Of a DNA stretch of 64,000 nucleotides, positions 34,366 to 43,715 are shown piece by piece. Origin of the DNA: Cytophagales bacterium (GTDB taxonomy: Bacteria; Bacteroidota; Bacteroidia; Cytophagales; Cyclobacteriaceae); contig JADBYQ010000036.1 in assembly GCA_020402945.1 (NCBI GenBank), forward strand, positions 1 to 64,000. The letters are read 5' to 3'. The notes under the pieces are model-generated. The model made no database searches. It had not been told where the DNA came from and worked only from the letters and a program-made list of their open reading frames with translations. Every line of letters begins with the position of its first letter. The stretch's first letter is position 1. The translations under genes were made by a program, and so were the position numbers.

Positions 34366-36915
34366 ATGGAGCAGCGGTCAACGCCAGTGAGGTTAGGTTC
34401 TGCGATGAGCGGAATGGGCAACAAGTCCAAATTACTTGTGAGAGATATCTCAGAAAGTTTGGGCAAGCTGCCCCCTCAGGCGATTGACTTAGAGGAAGCC
34501 ATTCTTGGCGCCCTCATGTTAGAGAAAAATGCACTCACAGCCGTTGTCGAATTTCTTCGGCCAGATCACTTTTACACCGAGCAGCACAAAGAGATTTACA
34601 ACGCGATTATCGACCTGTTCAAAGCCACCGAACCGGTTGATATGCGAACGGTGGTTGCTCAGCTGCGCAAAAATGCAAAACTGGAATTTGTAGGAGGCGC
34701 CTACTATATTGCCGAACTTACTTCTAAAGTCAGTTCAGCAGCCAACATCGAATACCACGCGCGTATCATCATCGAGATGGCCATCAAGCGCGACTTGATT
34801 CAGATCGCTTCTCAGATGCATCAAGACGCCTATGAAGATACGACCGATGTATTTGAGTTGCTTGACAAAACTGAGCAGTCCATTTTCCAGATTTCAGATA
34901 CCAACCTGCGCAAGAACTACGACAACATGAAGTCGTTGATGTATCGGGCGATACAGGAATTGCAGGAAAAGAAAAACCATAAAGATGGTTTAACAGGTGT
35001 GCCGAGTGGATTCTCTCGATTAGATAGAGTTACTTCAGGTTGGCAAAAATCTGATTTGGTTATCATTGCGGCAAGACCCGGAATGGGTAAATGTTTGGGC
35101 AAAGGCACGAAGGTATTGATGTTTGATGGTACACTTCAAAATGTGGAAGATGTAAAACCAGGGGAGCTATTAATGGGAGATGACTCCACCCCTCGCACTG
35201 TTCTATCGACTACAAGGGGCAGAGAAAACATGTATTGGGTTCATCAGAATCATGGTATCTCCTACCGGGTAAACGAATCACATATTCTCTCGCTAAAAAG
35301 AAGCAGAAGAGAAGGGAATCACGAGCATGGAGAAGTACTGAATATTGAAGTGAGAGATTACCTACCGAAATCGGATAAGTTCAAATCGAATTATAAAGGC
35401 TATAAAGTCGCTGTTGAGTTTAAAGAAAAGCATCTTCCGTTGAATCCTTATTTTTTGGGTTTATGGTTGGGCGATGGTCATTCGTATAGTTCAAGAATTA
35501 CAAATCAGGACAAAGAAGTGATCGAATTCTTAGGGCAATATGCGGAAGAACTTCAGCTTGAGTTGGTTGAATACAAGCAGGAGAATCGAACAAATAACTA
35601 TGCAATTACTAAAGGTTTTCAGGGCAAGCAAGATTTCTATTCGGTTCAGGGCACGCTTAACGAGCTGAATTTATTAGAGAATAAACACATCCCTGATGAT
35701 TTTTTGATCAATACCCGTGAAAATAGATTGGAGTTGTTGGCCGGGCTAATTGATTCAGATGGGCACTATAGCGATGAGTATCATGTTTACGAGATCACTC
35801 AAAAAAGTAAAGCGCTTGCCAAACAAATCAAATTTTTATGCGACTCGCTGGGTTTCAAGACCTCGCTCGTTTCTAAAACTGCGTCAATCAAAGAAATTGG
35901 GTTTGAAACAGAAGTTTATCGGGTTCGGCTGAGTGGCGACATAGATTCGATACCTGCTCGTATTGAAAGAAAGAAAGCACGAAAAAGAGAATCATTGATA
36001 GATTGGAGGCATACAGGTATAAAAGTTGAGTTTGATAAACTAGATGATTACTATGGTTTTGAAATAGATGGCAATCGACTATTCCTTCTGGAAGATATGA
36101 CGGTAACGCATAACACGGCATTTATTGTCTCGGCAATGCGCAATGCGGCTGTCGACTTTAACTTCCCTGTGGCGATTTTTTCATTAGAGATGGCCTCGCT
36201 CCAATTGGTGAATCGTCTTATTTCTGCAGAAGCCGAACTGGAATCTGACAAAATCAAGAAAGGAAACCTGGCCGATTTTGAATGGCAACAATTGGTATCC
36301 AAAACAACGCGCCTTTCCAGCGCACCGATATTTATTGACGATACACCAGCACTATCTATACTTGAGCTTCGTGCCAAATGCCGGAGACTGAAAGCAGAAC
36401 ACAATATTCAATTGATTGTAATCGACTACTTACAGTTGATGAAAGGAGAGATGGGCGGCAACCGCGAGCAGGAGATTGCCTCTATTTCGAGAGCGTTAAA
36501 GGGAATAGCAAAGGAACTTTCCGTGCCTGTTATTGCACTATCGCAATTGAGCAGGGGCGTTGAAACGAGGGGAGGAGATAAGAGACCTCAACTTTCTGAC
36601 TTGCGTGAATCCGGTTCCATCGAGCAAGATGCCGATATTGTTATGTTTTTGTATCGACCGGAATATTATAAGATTACTGTCGATGAAGAAGGCATGCCTA
36701 CTCAGGGTATGGCCGAAGTAATTATTGCCAAGCATCGGAATGGATCGTTGGAGAATGTGAAGTTGAAATTCATTGGCAAGTACACCAAGTTTGCCGACTA
36801 TGATTCACCGGATGGCATGATTCCGATGAGCAGCATCACACGTGAGAGCCGGTTAAATACGTTCCGCGATGATGCGCCACCCGCTTCACGGCCGGATGAC
36901 GAAACTCCTTTTTAG
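34366..36915 (+). CDS. dnaB: replicative DNA helicase DnaB, interrupted by an intein
   Basis: DnaB is the hexameric 5'-3' helicase of the replisome. Residues 1-242 and 584-849 make a normal 508-residue helicase: an N-terminal primase-interacting domain (PQAIDLEEAILGALMLE), linker, then RecA fold with DLVIIAARPGMGK, VIVIDYLQLMKG-type Walker B and LSDLRESGSIEQDADIV. An in-frame 341-residue intein sits between Lys242 and Thr584 of the Walker A motif, so no active ATPase exists until it splices out. The reading frame is intact throughout. The gene stands alone, with a DnaA-box match upstream. Confidence 0.97.
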   Translation: MEQRSTPVRLGSAMSGMGNKSKLLVRDISESLGKLPPQAIDLEEAILGALMLEKNALTAVVEFLRPDHFYTEQHKEIYNAIIDLFKATEPVDMRTVVAQLRKNAKLEFVGGAYYIAELTSKVSSAANIEYHARIIIEMAIKRDLIQIASQMHQDAYEDTTDVFELLDKTEQSIFQISDTNLRKNYDNMKSLMYRAIQELQEKKNHKDGLTGVPSGFSRLDRVTSGWQKSDLVIIAARPGMGKCLGKGTKVLMFDGTLQNVEDVKPGELLMGDDSTPRTVLSTTRGRENMYWVHQNHGISYRVNESHILSLKRSRREGNHEHGEVLNIEVRDYLPKSDKFKSNYKGYKVAVEFKEKHLPLNPYFLGLWLGDGHSYSSRITNQDKEVIEFLGQYAEELQLELVEYKQENRTNNYAITKGFQGKQDFYSVQGTLNELNLLENKHIPDDFLINTRENRLELLAGLIDSDGHYSDEYHVYEITQKSKALAKQIKFLCDSLGFKTSLVSKTASIKEIGFETEVYRVRLSGDIDSIPARIERKKARKRESLIDWRHTGIKVEFDKLDDYYGFEIDGNRLFLLEDMTVTHNTAFIVSAMRNAAVDFNFPVAIFSLEMASLQLVNRLISAEAELESDKIKKGNLADFEWQQLVSKTTRLSSAPIFIDDTPALSILELRAKCRRLKAEHNIQLIVIDYLQLMKGEMGGNREQEIASISRALKGIAKELSVPVIALSQLSRGVETRGGDKRPQLSDLRESGSIEQDADIVMFLYRPEYYKITVDEEGMPTQGMAEVIIAKHRNGSLENVKLKFIGKYTKFADYDSPDGMIPMSSITRESRLNTFRDDAPPASRPDDETPF
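35092..36114 (+). mobile_element. DnaB intein with LAGLIDADG homing endonuclease
   Basis: The intein begins with Cys243 (CLGKGTKVLMFDG, block A) and ends with THN (His582-Asn583), followed by extein Thr584. The N-terminal block B includes the NESHILSL splicing histidine. Two dodecapeptide motifs of a LAGLIDADG endonuclease are intact, GLWLGDG and LAGLIDSDG, each with its acidic residue, so the endonuclease could still be active. Block F is YYGFEIDGNRLFLLED. Insertion at a P-loop of a replication ATPase is a classic homing site. Confidence 0.96.
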
Positions 36916-36933
36916 ATCCCTAAATCTTTCTTT

Positions 36934-37005
36934 GCAACGAATTCACGAATAAACACGAATAATGTCACAAGAAAATTGGTGTCAATTCGTGCATTCGTGG
37001 CCAAT
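36934..37005. repeat. dispersed palindromic repeat, copy A
   Basis: Arms at 36934-36950 (GCAACGAATTCACGAAT) and 36985-37001 (ATTCGTGCATTCGTGGC) pair at 15 of 17 positions around a 34-base centre that also holds AACACGAAT. It lies just past the dnaB stop. A related copy is at 54801-54868. Confidence 0.75.
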
Positions 37006-37076
37006 TTTTAAAAATGCTTTTAACTTCACTTACTAATTGTGTTCAAAATAGTATTTAGGTCATTATCGTTATTTAT

Positions 37077-38069
37077 ATGAAATCACTCGTACTAAGTAGT
37101 CCCGGACAGATTGAACTCAAAGATCTCCCCATACCCACTTTGAGTCCGGGAAAAGTGTTGGTTAAAATGAAAGCTGTTGCACTCAATAGAAGAGACGATT
37201 GGATTCGAGAGGGCAAATATCCTAACATTAAGTTTGGAGGCATCCTTGGATCAGACGGAGCAGGTGTGGTCGAACAAGTTTTTGATGAAGCTGATAAATC
37301 ATGGGTAGGTAGTGAAGTCATCATTAATCCCAATATCGACTGGGGTCCTGATCCAGAGGTTCAGTCTTCAAAGTATTCCGTGTTGGGTATGCCGGTCAAT
37401 GGTACCTTTGCCGAATACATTTCTGTTTCGCTTGATCGCATTCACCAAAAGCCCGCACACTTGGATTTTTTGCAGGCTGCTGCATTGCCATTGGGCGGAC
37501 TCACCGCCTACCGCGCCTTGTTTAGAAAAGGAGGATTACGCACTGGTCAGAACGTTCTCATCACCGGGTTTGGTGGGGGAGTAGCCCAGTTTGCTTTTCT
37601 GTTTGCCAAAGCGGCTGGCGCTAATGTGTATGTCTCTTCGGGTAGTGATGAAAAAATTGAGAAGGCGTTGAAGTTAGGCGCGAAGGGTGCCTACAACTAT
37701 CGCAAGCAGGTGAACTTTGAAGAGCTATGGAAAACAAAAGGAGGTTTTGATTTGGTCATCGATAGCGCGGGTGGCGATCAACTGAATAACTTCATCAAAG
37801 TATTGCGACCACTTGGAAAAATTGTTTTTTATGGCGCTACCAACGGACTCCCCGCGAAGATTGATTTGTACCGCATGTTCTGGAATCAGCTCTCACTCAT
37901 TGGCACAACTATGGGCAACGATCAGGAGTTTGTGGATATGATTGCGTTTGTAGAGAAGCATCAACTTCGCCCAATAGTAGATTCTATTCGTCCCTTTTCA
38001 AGAATTGTGGAATCGTTCCCTGATATCACCAAACCGAACAAGGTAGGGAAGATCGTTTTTCAGCTATAA
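37077..38069 (+). CDS. medium-chain dehydrogenase/quinone oxidoreductase-type protein
   Basis: This is an MDR-superfamily oxidoreductase of 330 residues with a GroES-like N-terminal domain (GSDGAGVVEQV) and a Rossmann domain (VLITGFGGGVAQFAFLFAKAAG). It lacks the structural-zinc cysteine cluster of classic alcohol dehydrogenases, so it fits the NADPH:quinone reductase/enoyl reductase side of the family. The substrate is unknown. It is monocistronic, between dnaB and the convergent serine-pathway fusion. Confidence 0.87.
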   Translation: MKSLVLSSPGQIELKDLPIPTLSPGKVLVKMKAVALNRRDDWIREGKYPNIKFGGILGSDGAGVVEQVFDEADKSWVGSEVIINPNIDWGPDPEVQSSKYSVLGMPVNGTFAEYISVSLDRIHQKPAHLDFLQAAALPLGGLTAYRALFRKGGLRTGQNVLITGFGGGVAQFAFLFAKAAGANVYVSSGSDEKIEKALKLGAKGAYNYRKQVNFEELWKTKGGFDLVIDSAGGDQLNNFIKVLRPLGKIVFYGATNGLPAKIDLYRMFWNQLSLIGTTMGNDQEFVDMIAFVEKHQLRPIVDSIRPFSRIVESFPDITKPNKVGKIVFQL

Positions 38070-38121
38070 GTAAGGACGTAGTTATAGTTATGGAAGTAAT
38101 ATACAGCCACAAGTCAATTTT

Positions 38122-40014
38122 CTAGTAAAGGACTCTAAACTTTATTGTGTTCTCAATAGCTCGCATTTCCTTGATCATTTCTTTGTTGTATTCTTTATTA
38201 ATGTCGGTGATTACGTATCCGATTTGCTCGTTCGTTTTTAAATACTGTCCCACGATATTTACCCCATTGTCTGCCAGGATATGGTTGATTTTCGCAAGAA
38301 TACCCGGTACGTTGTTATGGATGTGAATCAAGCGATGCGCATTCTCTAAAATAGGCAACGTAAGATTAGGGAAGTTTACGCTATTGCTGGTACTGCCAGT
38401 ATTGATGTAGTCCATCATTTTTCCGGGGACAAAGTTACCAATATTCTCTTGTGCTTCTGAGGTGCTTCCGCCAATATGCGGGGTAAGGATCGTATTTGGA
38501 AGACCTCTCAATTCAGACATAAACTCTTCATCATTGCTAATCGGTTCATACGGGAAAACATCCACTGAACAGCCCGCAACGGTACCATTTAAAATACTTT
38601 CTCTTAACGCTTTTACATCAACTACATGCCCACGACTGAGGTTCAAGAAGATCACGCCCTTCTTCATGGCATTGAATTCAGCCGCTCCGATCAAATTAGC
38701 ATTCGATTCTTTTCCGTCTACATGAAGTGTGATAACATCAGCTAACGCCAAAAGATCCTTCAGCGATTTACACTTGGTCGCATTTCCCAACGCTAATTTC
38801 TCTTCTTTGTCGTAATAGAAAATCTTCATGCCCAGATTCTCAGCAATGACAGACAGTTGCGCACCAATGTTTCCGTAGCCGATGATCCCCAGCTTTTTCC
38901 CACGAATTTCAAAACTACCTTTGGCCGATTTATCCCATTTGCCCTCATGCATCTTTGTTGATTTGTCAATGATGCCACGCATCAATAGAATCATTTCAGC
39001 AATAGCTAACTCGACCACCGATCTTGTATTGCTAAACGGTGCATTGAACACAGCCACCCCTTTTTTGGTAGCTGCTTTCAGATCTATTTGGTTGGTGCCG
39101 ATGCAGAACGCACCAATCACCATCAATCGGTTTGCGCTCTCCAATACTTTGGCAGTCACCTGAGTTTTCGATCGGATGCCGAGCACAGAAATATTTTTTA
39201 TTTTTTCGCACAATTCGTCTTCGTCCAACCCGGCTGGGTAGGTCTCCACATTAAAGCCTTCGGCTTTCATCAGTTCAAGCGCTACAGGATGAACGTTCTC
39301 CAATAACAGTACATTGATGCGGTTTTTCGGGTAGGAAATGGTCGTATTCAATTTGTTTAAATATAAAAATTCGTCCAGACTAGGGGTAATGTGGTCAGCT
39401 TTACTAAGAACACTTTCCCTCTCAATGTTTTCAGTAAATGCAAAGAATTTATTGGCAAGGCCGGCATGTTTAATCTCATAATCGGTATAGCCATCGCCAA
39501 TTACATATACGTCTCCATTTAAGTTGAGTCTTTTAAGTTGTTCTACTTTTCCATTATTGGCTGATAATGGGTTGTTGAGATCGAACCCAATTACTTTTTC
39601 TAACTCGTCAAATATAAATTCGTTGGCCAAAATATTTTCTGGCTTAATGCCAAATTCCGTGACCACAGGTTCTATGAACTCGCGGAAACCGTTTGAGATG
39701 ATATAAATATTATCCGCGTAGGTACTAAAAAATTCTTTGTTGCGTTTGAAGGATTCTGATACTACAAGCTTCAGTTGTTTGATCAATGGCACCAGGTGCC
39801 TTTTTTCTGGCTGCAAAATATCAAGACGTTTTTCAATAGACTCGCGCAAAGAAATTTTCCCCTCCATTCCCAAGTTGGTGATCTCAAAGATTTTCTTCTT
39901 TATGTTTTCGCTATTGGGGTGCTCTTTTACGATGATCTCTGCTAACACGTCAAAAGCCTCCACTTTTGTAAATGTGCTGTCAAAATCAATTACGAAATAC
40001 TTATTGAACGTCAT
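38122..40014 (-). CDS. phosphoserine phosphatase-phosphoglycerate dehydrogenase fusion (SerB-SerA)
   Basis: Residues 1 to about 220 form a HAD phosphatase like SerB: nucleophile motif DFDST (D10, D12), ISNGF motif II and GDGYTD (173-178). From about 233 to 550 lies a D-3-phosphoglycerate dehydrogenase with GIRSKT, Rossmann GYGNIG (379-384), NLSRGHVVD and LTPHIGGST. An ACT domain of about 70 residues closes the protein (HIHNNVPGILAKIN) and is the expected serine-feedback site. One chain thus holds the first and third enzymes of serine synthesis; the middle aminotransferase SerC is not in the window. The 630-residue frame is continuous. Confidence 0.9.
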   Translation of the reverse strand: MTFNKYFVIDFDSTFTKVEAFDVLAEIIVKEHPNSENIKKKIFEITNLGMEGKISLRESIEKRLDILQPEKRHLVPLIKQLKLVVSESFKRNKEFFSTYADNIYIISNGFREFIEPVVTEFGIKPENILANEFIFDELEKVIGFDLNNPLSANNGKVEQLKRLNLNGDVYVIGDGYTDYEIKHAGLANKFFAFTENIERESVLSKADHITPSLDEFLYLNKLNTTISYPKNRINVLLLENVHPVALELMKAEGFNVETYPAGLDEDELCEKIKNISVLGIRSKTQVTAKVLESANRLMVIGAFCIGTNQIDLKAATKKGVAVFNAPFSNTRSVVELAIAEMILLMRGIIDKSTKMHEGKWDKSAKGSFEIRGKKLGIIGYGNIGAQLSVIAENLGMKIFYYDKEEKLALGNATKCKSLKDLLALADVITLHVDGKESNANLIGAAEFNAMKKGVIFLNLSRGHVVDVKALRESILNGTVAGCSVDVFPYEPISNDEEFMSELRGLPNTILTPHIGGSTSEAQENIGNFVPGKMMDYINTGSTSNSVNFPNLTLPILENAHRLIHIHNNVPGILAKINHILADNGVNIVGQYLKTNEQIGYVITDINKEYNKEMIKEMRAIENTIKFRVLY

Positions 40015-40202
40015 TTGATATAATCTATTTGTTGAACAAGTTAGGGTTAAATAGAGAAATCAACAGAATAGGCTACTGATAATAAGTGTTTTACAGTAGG
40101 ATTTGCTTGCCGATCCATGGTTTAAAAAACAAGTACGCAATTTAGTGAGATTAGAGCATCGAACGACAGTATTATTCAATTTCGCGATATTTTAAATTTC
40201 TT

Positions 40203-40210
40203 TAAATTTG
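40203..40210 (+). promoter_or_regulatory. -7 box of the accA promoter
   Basis: TAAATTTG is an exact TAnnTTTG match 32 bases before the accA start. No TTG is found at the usual 19-21-base distance, so the promoter would be weak or activator-dependent. Confidence 0.4.
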
Positions 40211-40242
40211 CCCCTACCCAAAAAACAAAGCGGTCAAAAAAG

Positions 40243-41193
40243 ATGAATCTATTGGAGTTTGAAAAGCCTATCGCTGAATTGGAAAGTAAACTGGCAGACA
40301 TGAAGCAACTCTCAGACGATAGTGATGAAAACGTGACCAAAGCCATACAAGCGTTAGATAATAAGATAACGGAATTGAAAAAGGAGACCTTTGAAAACCT
40401 AACCGGTTGGCAGCGAGTTCAGCTATCCCGTCATCCTGATCGCCCTTATACTCAAGACTATATCTACGAGATCACCACGGATTTCATTGAGCTCCATGGT
40501 GATCGAAATGTTGGTGATGATAAGGCAATGATTGGAGGCCTGGGGACAATCGAAGGTCAGACCTTTATGATCATTGGCCAGCAGAAAGGAAGGAACACGA
40601 AACAACGCCAGATGCGTAACTTTGGCATGGCTAACCCAGAAGGCTACCGTAAGGCACTTCGCCTGATGAAAATGGCGGAAAAGTTCAATAAGCCAATTGT
40701 CACTTTTATTGATACGCCTGGGGCGTTTCCAGGTTTAGAAGCCGAGGAGCGGGGACAAGGCGAAGCAATTGCGCGCAACCTCAAAGAGATGTTCATGTTA
40801 AAGGTTCCAGTGATTTGCATCATTATCGGTGAGGGGGCCTCCGGAGGCGCGTTGGGCATAGCCATTGGAGATCGTGTCCTCATGTTGGAGAACACCTGGT
40901 ATTCTGTTATTTCTCCTGAATCCTGTTCATCCATTTTGTGGCGTAGCTGGGATTATAAAGAGCAAGCTGCTGAAGTGCTAAAACTAACGGCCAAAGACAT
41001 GTTACAAAATAAACTGATAGATGGAATAGTGAAGGAGCCCTTGGGCGGAGCACATACCGACATCAAGGCGATGGCAACTGAAATAAAGAGAATCATTATA
41101 GAAAACTACAAAGAGTTATCGAAGCTTTCCGCCCAAGAACGAGTTAATCAGCGTATCGATAAATTTTGCGCGATGGGCGTAGTGAAGGAGTAG
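40243..41193 (+). CDS. accA: acetyl-CoA carboxylase carboxyltransferase subunit alpha
   Basis: AccA with AccD moves the carboxyl group from biotin to acetyl-CoA in the first step of fatty acid synthesis. A helical N terminus ([14 protein letters not shown]) is followed by the carboxylase core with [38 protein letters not shown] and [14 protein letters not shown]. Its 316 residues match the family. accD is not adjacent, as usual. Confidence 0.97.
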   Translation: MNLLEFEKPIAELESKLADMKQLSDDSDENVTKAIQALDNKITELKKETFENLTGWQRVQLSRHPDRPYTQDYIYEITTDFIELHGDRNVGDDKAMIGGLGTIEGQTFMIIGQQKGRNTKQRQMRNFGMANPEGYRKALRLMKMAEKFNKPIVTFIDTPGAFPGLEAEERGQGEAIARNLKEMFMLKVPVICIIIGEGASGGALGIAIGDRVLMLENTWYSVISPESCSSILWRSWDYKEQAAEVLKLTAKDMLQNKLIDGIVKEPLGGAHTDIKAMATEIKRIIIENYKELSKLSAQERVNQRIDKFCAMGVVKE

Positions 41194-41200
41194 TATCTTT

Positions 41201-41941
41201 CTATTTTTGGCTGTTCAGTATTAGAAAGAGTCTTTTCAAATCACTTTCGTTATTAAAACTGATCTTCTCTTTTTTGATTAATGATTCCAAGTCAATTGAT
41301 GAGTCATATTGTTGAATAGCGTCAAGCGAGGCCTTCTTTTTAATTTGATTTAGTTTGTTATTAATCGCATAGAAGTATTCTGACTTTTTAATGATTTTAG
41401 TGTCCTTGCTACCCACATTTAAAGCCGGGCTGAAATTTGGACGAAGTATTTCAAGGTAAACTTTCTTTAAAAGCTGAATGTTCCCTTCCTGAAGCACCTC
41501 AAAAAAACCGTCAAAGGGCGTTACACTTGCGGTGTAATCACGTGTATTGTTCATTACCCTTGATTGTTTGGTAATAGAGTCAATCCAAACAATGTTTTTA
41601 ACCTTCACTCCGGCTAGTACCTTTATGCCACCTTCTAAGCGAAATTCGAATTCATTGTTTTGAATATCATATCTGGTTAGGTAGTCATTAATTAACCTCT
41701 CATCGTCAAAAAGAAGAAGCGAGGATTTACTCCAATGCGCGTCAAGGTAAACATCTCCAATTGTTTGAGTTTTTTCACTTGAAGGTAATGTTAGGAAAGC
41801 TTGACCAAGGTTTCCTCGATAGGATGATAGTTGGTTTAGTAGGTTGGCAGACCGAACATTTTTATTAATGGTACCAGGTGTTTGCGCAAAAACTTGCGTT
41901 TCAATTAAAAATAGTACCGCGATAACAAACAGCGCTTTCAT
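41201..41941 (-). CDS. exported protein of unknown function
   Basis: A signal peptide (MKALFVIAVLFLIETQVFAQ) leads a 226-residue mature protein of mixed alpha-beta pattern. It resembles the many lineage-specific periplasmic proteins of this phylum in which an expected charge-rich C-terminal half follows a beta-rich domain. No motif is recognisable. It converges on accA with a seven-base gap and has no co-transcribed partner. Confidence 0.72.
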   Translation of the reverse strand: MKALFVIAVLFLIETQVFAQTPGTINKNVRSANLLNQLSSYRGNLGQAFLTLPSSEKTQTIGDVYLDAHWSKSSLLLFDDERLINDYLTRYDIQNNEFEFRLEGGIKVLAGVKVKNIVWIDSITKQSRVMNNTRDYTASVTPFDGFFEVLQEGNIQLLKKVYLEILRPNFSPALNVGSKDTKIIKKSEYFYAINNKLNQIKKKASLDAIQQYDSSIDLESLIKKEKISFNNESDLKRLFLILNSQK

Positions 41942-42073
41942 AGAGTTACTTTTTCGAAATTTAACATGAATTTCTAAAATATCTGAAATATATTAACTGC
42001 AAAAAGTGTGACGTTCCTGAATTGACTTTGGTTTTACATCAAAAAACGCGAACTTCGGATTTGGCATAAGCAA

Positions 42074-42913
42074 ATGAAACTACATACTATAGATACCGGA
42101 TTTTTCAAACTGGATGGAGGCGCCATGTTTGGTGTTGTGCCGAAGTCAATCTGGAATAAGTTGAATCCTTCGGATAGCAACAATATGTGCAATTGGGCGA
42201 TGCGTTGTTTGCTTATTGAAGACGGTAATCAATTGATTTTGATTGATAACGGAATGGGGACTAAGCAAGACGATAAATTTTTCAGCTATTATTTTTTGAA
42301 TGGTGATGATACCTTAATCAACTCATTGCACAACGCTGGATTCAGCGAACGCGATGTGACAGATATGTTCTTGACACACTTGCATTTTGATCATTGTGGG
42401 GGGGGCGTCAGGAGAGCGGGGGAAAAGCTGGAACTTACATTTCCCAACGCGCACTATTGGAGTAACGAAGATCACTGGCGATGGGCCACCCAGCCGAATG
42501 CGCGTGAAAAAGCAAGTTTTTTGAAGGAAAATATTCTTCCCATGCAGGAGAGCGGGCAGCTGAAATTTGTCGATGAAAAAGAGGTATCTCCTTTTCCACA
42601 GATGGACATCTTCCTTGCCTCCGGCCATACCGATCGGATGATGATTCCCAAGATAAAATACAAAGACAAGACCATTTGTTTTATGGCTGATTTACTTCCA
42701 TCATCGCACCATGTGCCGTTGCCTTATGTGATGGGATATGATACACGGCCACTGTTGACAATGCAGGAGAAAGAGACGTTTTTGTTGGAAGCGGCATCCA
42801 ATAATTATATTTTATTTTTGGAACATGACCCCGTTCATGAATGTTGCACGGTAAAGCAAACCGAACGTGGTATTCGACTCGATCAAACATTTGCATTAAA
42901 GGAAATCGTATGA
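42074..42913 (+). CDS. metallo-beta-lactamase fold hydrolase
   Basis: This is a cytoplasmic MBL-fold enzyme of 279 residues with the zinc motif THLHFDHCGG, a downstream histidine in SGHTDRM, the bridging aspartate in FMADLLPSSHH and a final histidine in LEHDP. The arrangement resembles quorum-quenching lactonases and related esterases, but the substrate cannot be read. The next gene, a patatin-like lipase, starts in its stop codon (ATGA), so the two hydrolases are co-translated. Confidence 0.88.
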   Translation: MKLHTIDTGFFKLDGGAMFGVVPKSIWNKLNPSDSNNMCNWAMRCLLIEDGNQLILIDNGMGTKQDDKFFSYYFLNGDDTLINSLHNAGFSERDVTDMFLTHLHFDHCGGGVRRAGEKLELTFPNAHYWSNEDHWRWATQPNAREKASFLKENILPMQESGQLKFVDEKEVSPFPQMDIFLASGHTDRMMIPKIKYKDKTICFMADLLPSSHHVPLPYVMGYDTRPLLTMQEKETFLLEAASNNYILFLEHDPVHECCTVKQTERGIRLDQTFALKEIV

Positions 42914-43695
42914 CGCTCGGTGTTGTTTTGTCTGGCGGAGGCGCGAGGGGAGTGGCACACCTGGGAATTTTAAAAGCCTTGGATGAAATGGGCGTTCACT
43001 TTTCATTGGTTTCCGGCACCAGCGCTGGATCAATCGTGGGTGCATTGTATGCCTACGGTTATAAGCCAGACGAAATATTTTCGATGATCAAAACGTTGAG
43101 TGTTTTTAAGTCGGTACGCCCTGCCTGGACGTGGGCGGGGTTGCTTCGCATGGATGGTCTACGCGATCTGCTACTTAAACATTTGCCCGAGAATGACTTC
43201 TCAAGCCTTAAATTACCGTTGACGATAGCGGCTACTGAAATCAGAAAAGGAAGAATAGAGTATTTTGATAAAGGCGAGTTAGTTCCTGCAATTCTTAGCT
43301 CTTGCAGTATTCCCGCTGTATTCAATCCGATGAACTTTAATGGTGGTTTGTATGTAGATGGAGGACTTTTTGACAATCTGCCGGTACGCCCAATCAGAGA
43401 CAAATGTGATAAAATTGTGGGGCTTCATTGCAATCATATCAGCCAGGATTTTGACCCCAATAGCCTTCGAACCGTTATTGAGCGTAGCTTATTAATGGCT
43501 ATCAACGCAAATACACTTATCAGCAAAGGGCTTTGTGATGTATTTATAGAGCCTCCGCATCTGTCCAGATTCGGTAGCTTTGATATCGGCAAGGCTCAAG
43601 AAATTTTTGATATTAGCTATCGGTTCACAAAAGCAAATTTTCTGCCGCACCATTTTGGCGTAGGTATGATCGATATCGAAAAGCCGGGTATTTGA
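42910..43695 (+). CDS. patatin-like phospholipase
   Basis: This is a patatin/RssA-type serine hydrolase. The oxyanion loop is GGGARG (9-14), the nucleophile is Ser38 in GTSAGS and the dyad aspartate is in VDGGLFDN. Its 261 residues suit the small bacterial cytoplasmic form. I start it at ATG 42910, overlapping the MBL stop; the longer open frame upstream lies inside the MBL gene and does not resemble the family. The likely role is in membrane lipid turnover. Confidence 0.92.
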   Translation: MTLGVVLSGGGARGVAHLGILKALDEMGVHFSLVSGTSAGSIVGALYAYGYKPDEIFSMIKTLSVFKSVRPAWTWAGLLRMDGLRDLLLKHLPENDFSSLKLPLTIAATEIRKGRIEYFDKGELVPAILSSCSIPAVFNPMNFNGGLYVDGGLFDNLPVRPIRDKCDKIVGLHCNHISQDFDPNSLRTVIERSLLMAINANTLISKGLCDVFIEPPHLSRFGSFDIGKAQEIFDISYRFTKANFLPHHFGVGMIDIEKPGI

Positions 43696-43715
43696 AATAG
43701 TATAATAGAGGAGAA

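Noticed and set aside
35092-36114. Separate homing endonuclease gene or frameshift in dnaB
   Set aside because: The frame is continuous, with exact intein borders (Cys first, His-Asn last, Thr after) and both extein halves complete.
38122-40014. Assembly error joining two genes
   Set aside because: The linker is short, the frame is intact and both halves are full length; fusion is the simpler reading.
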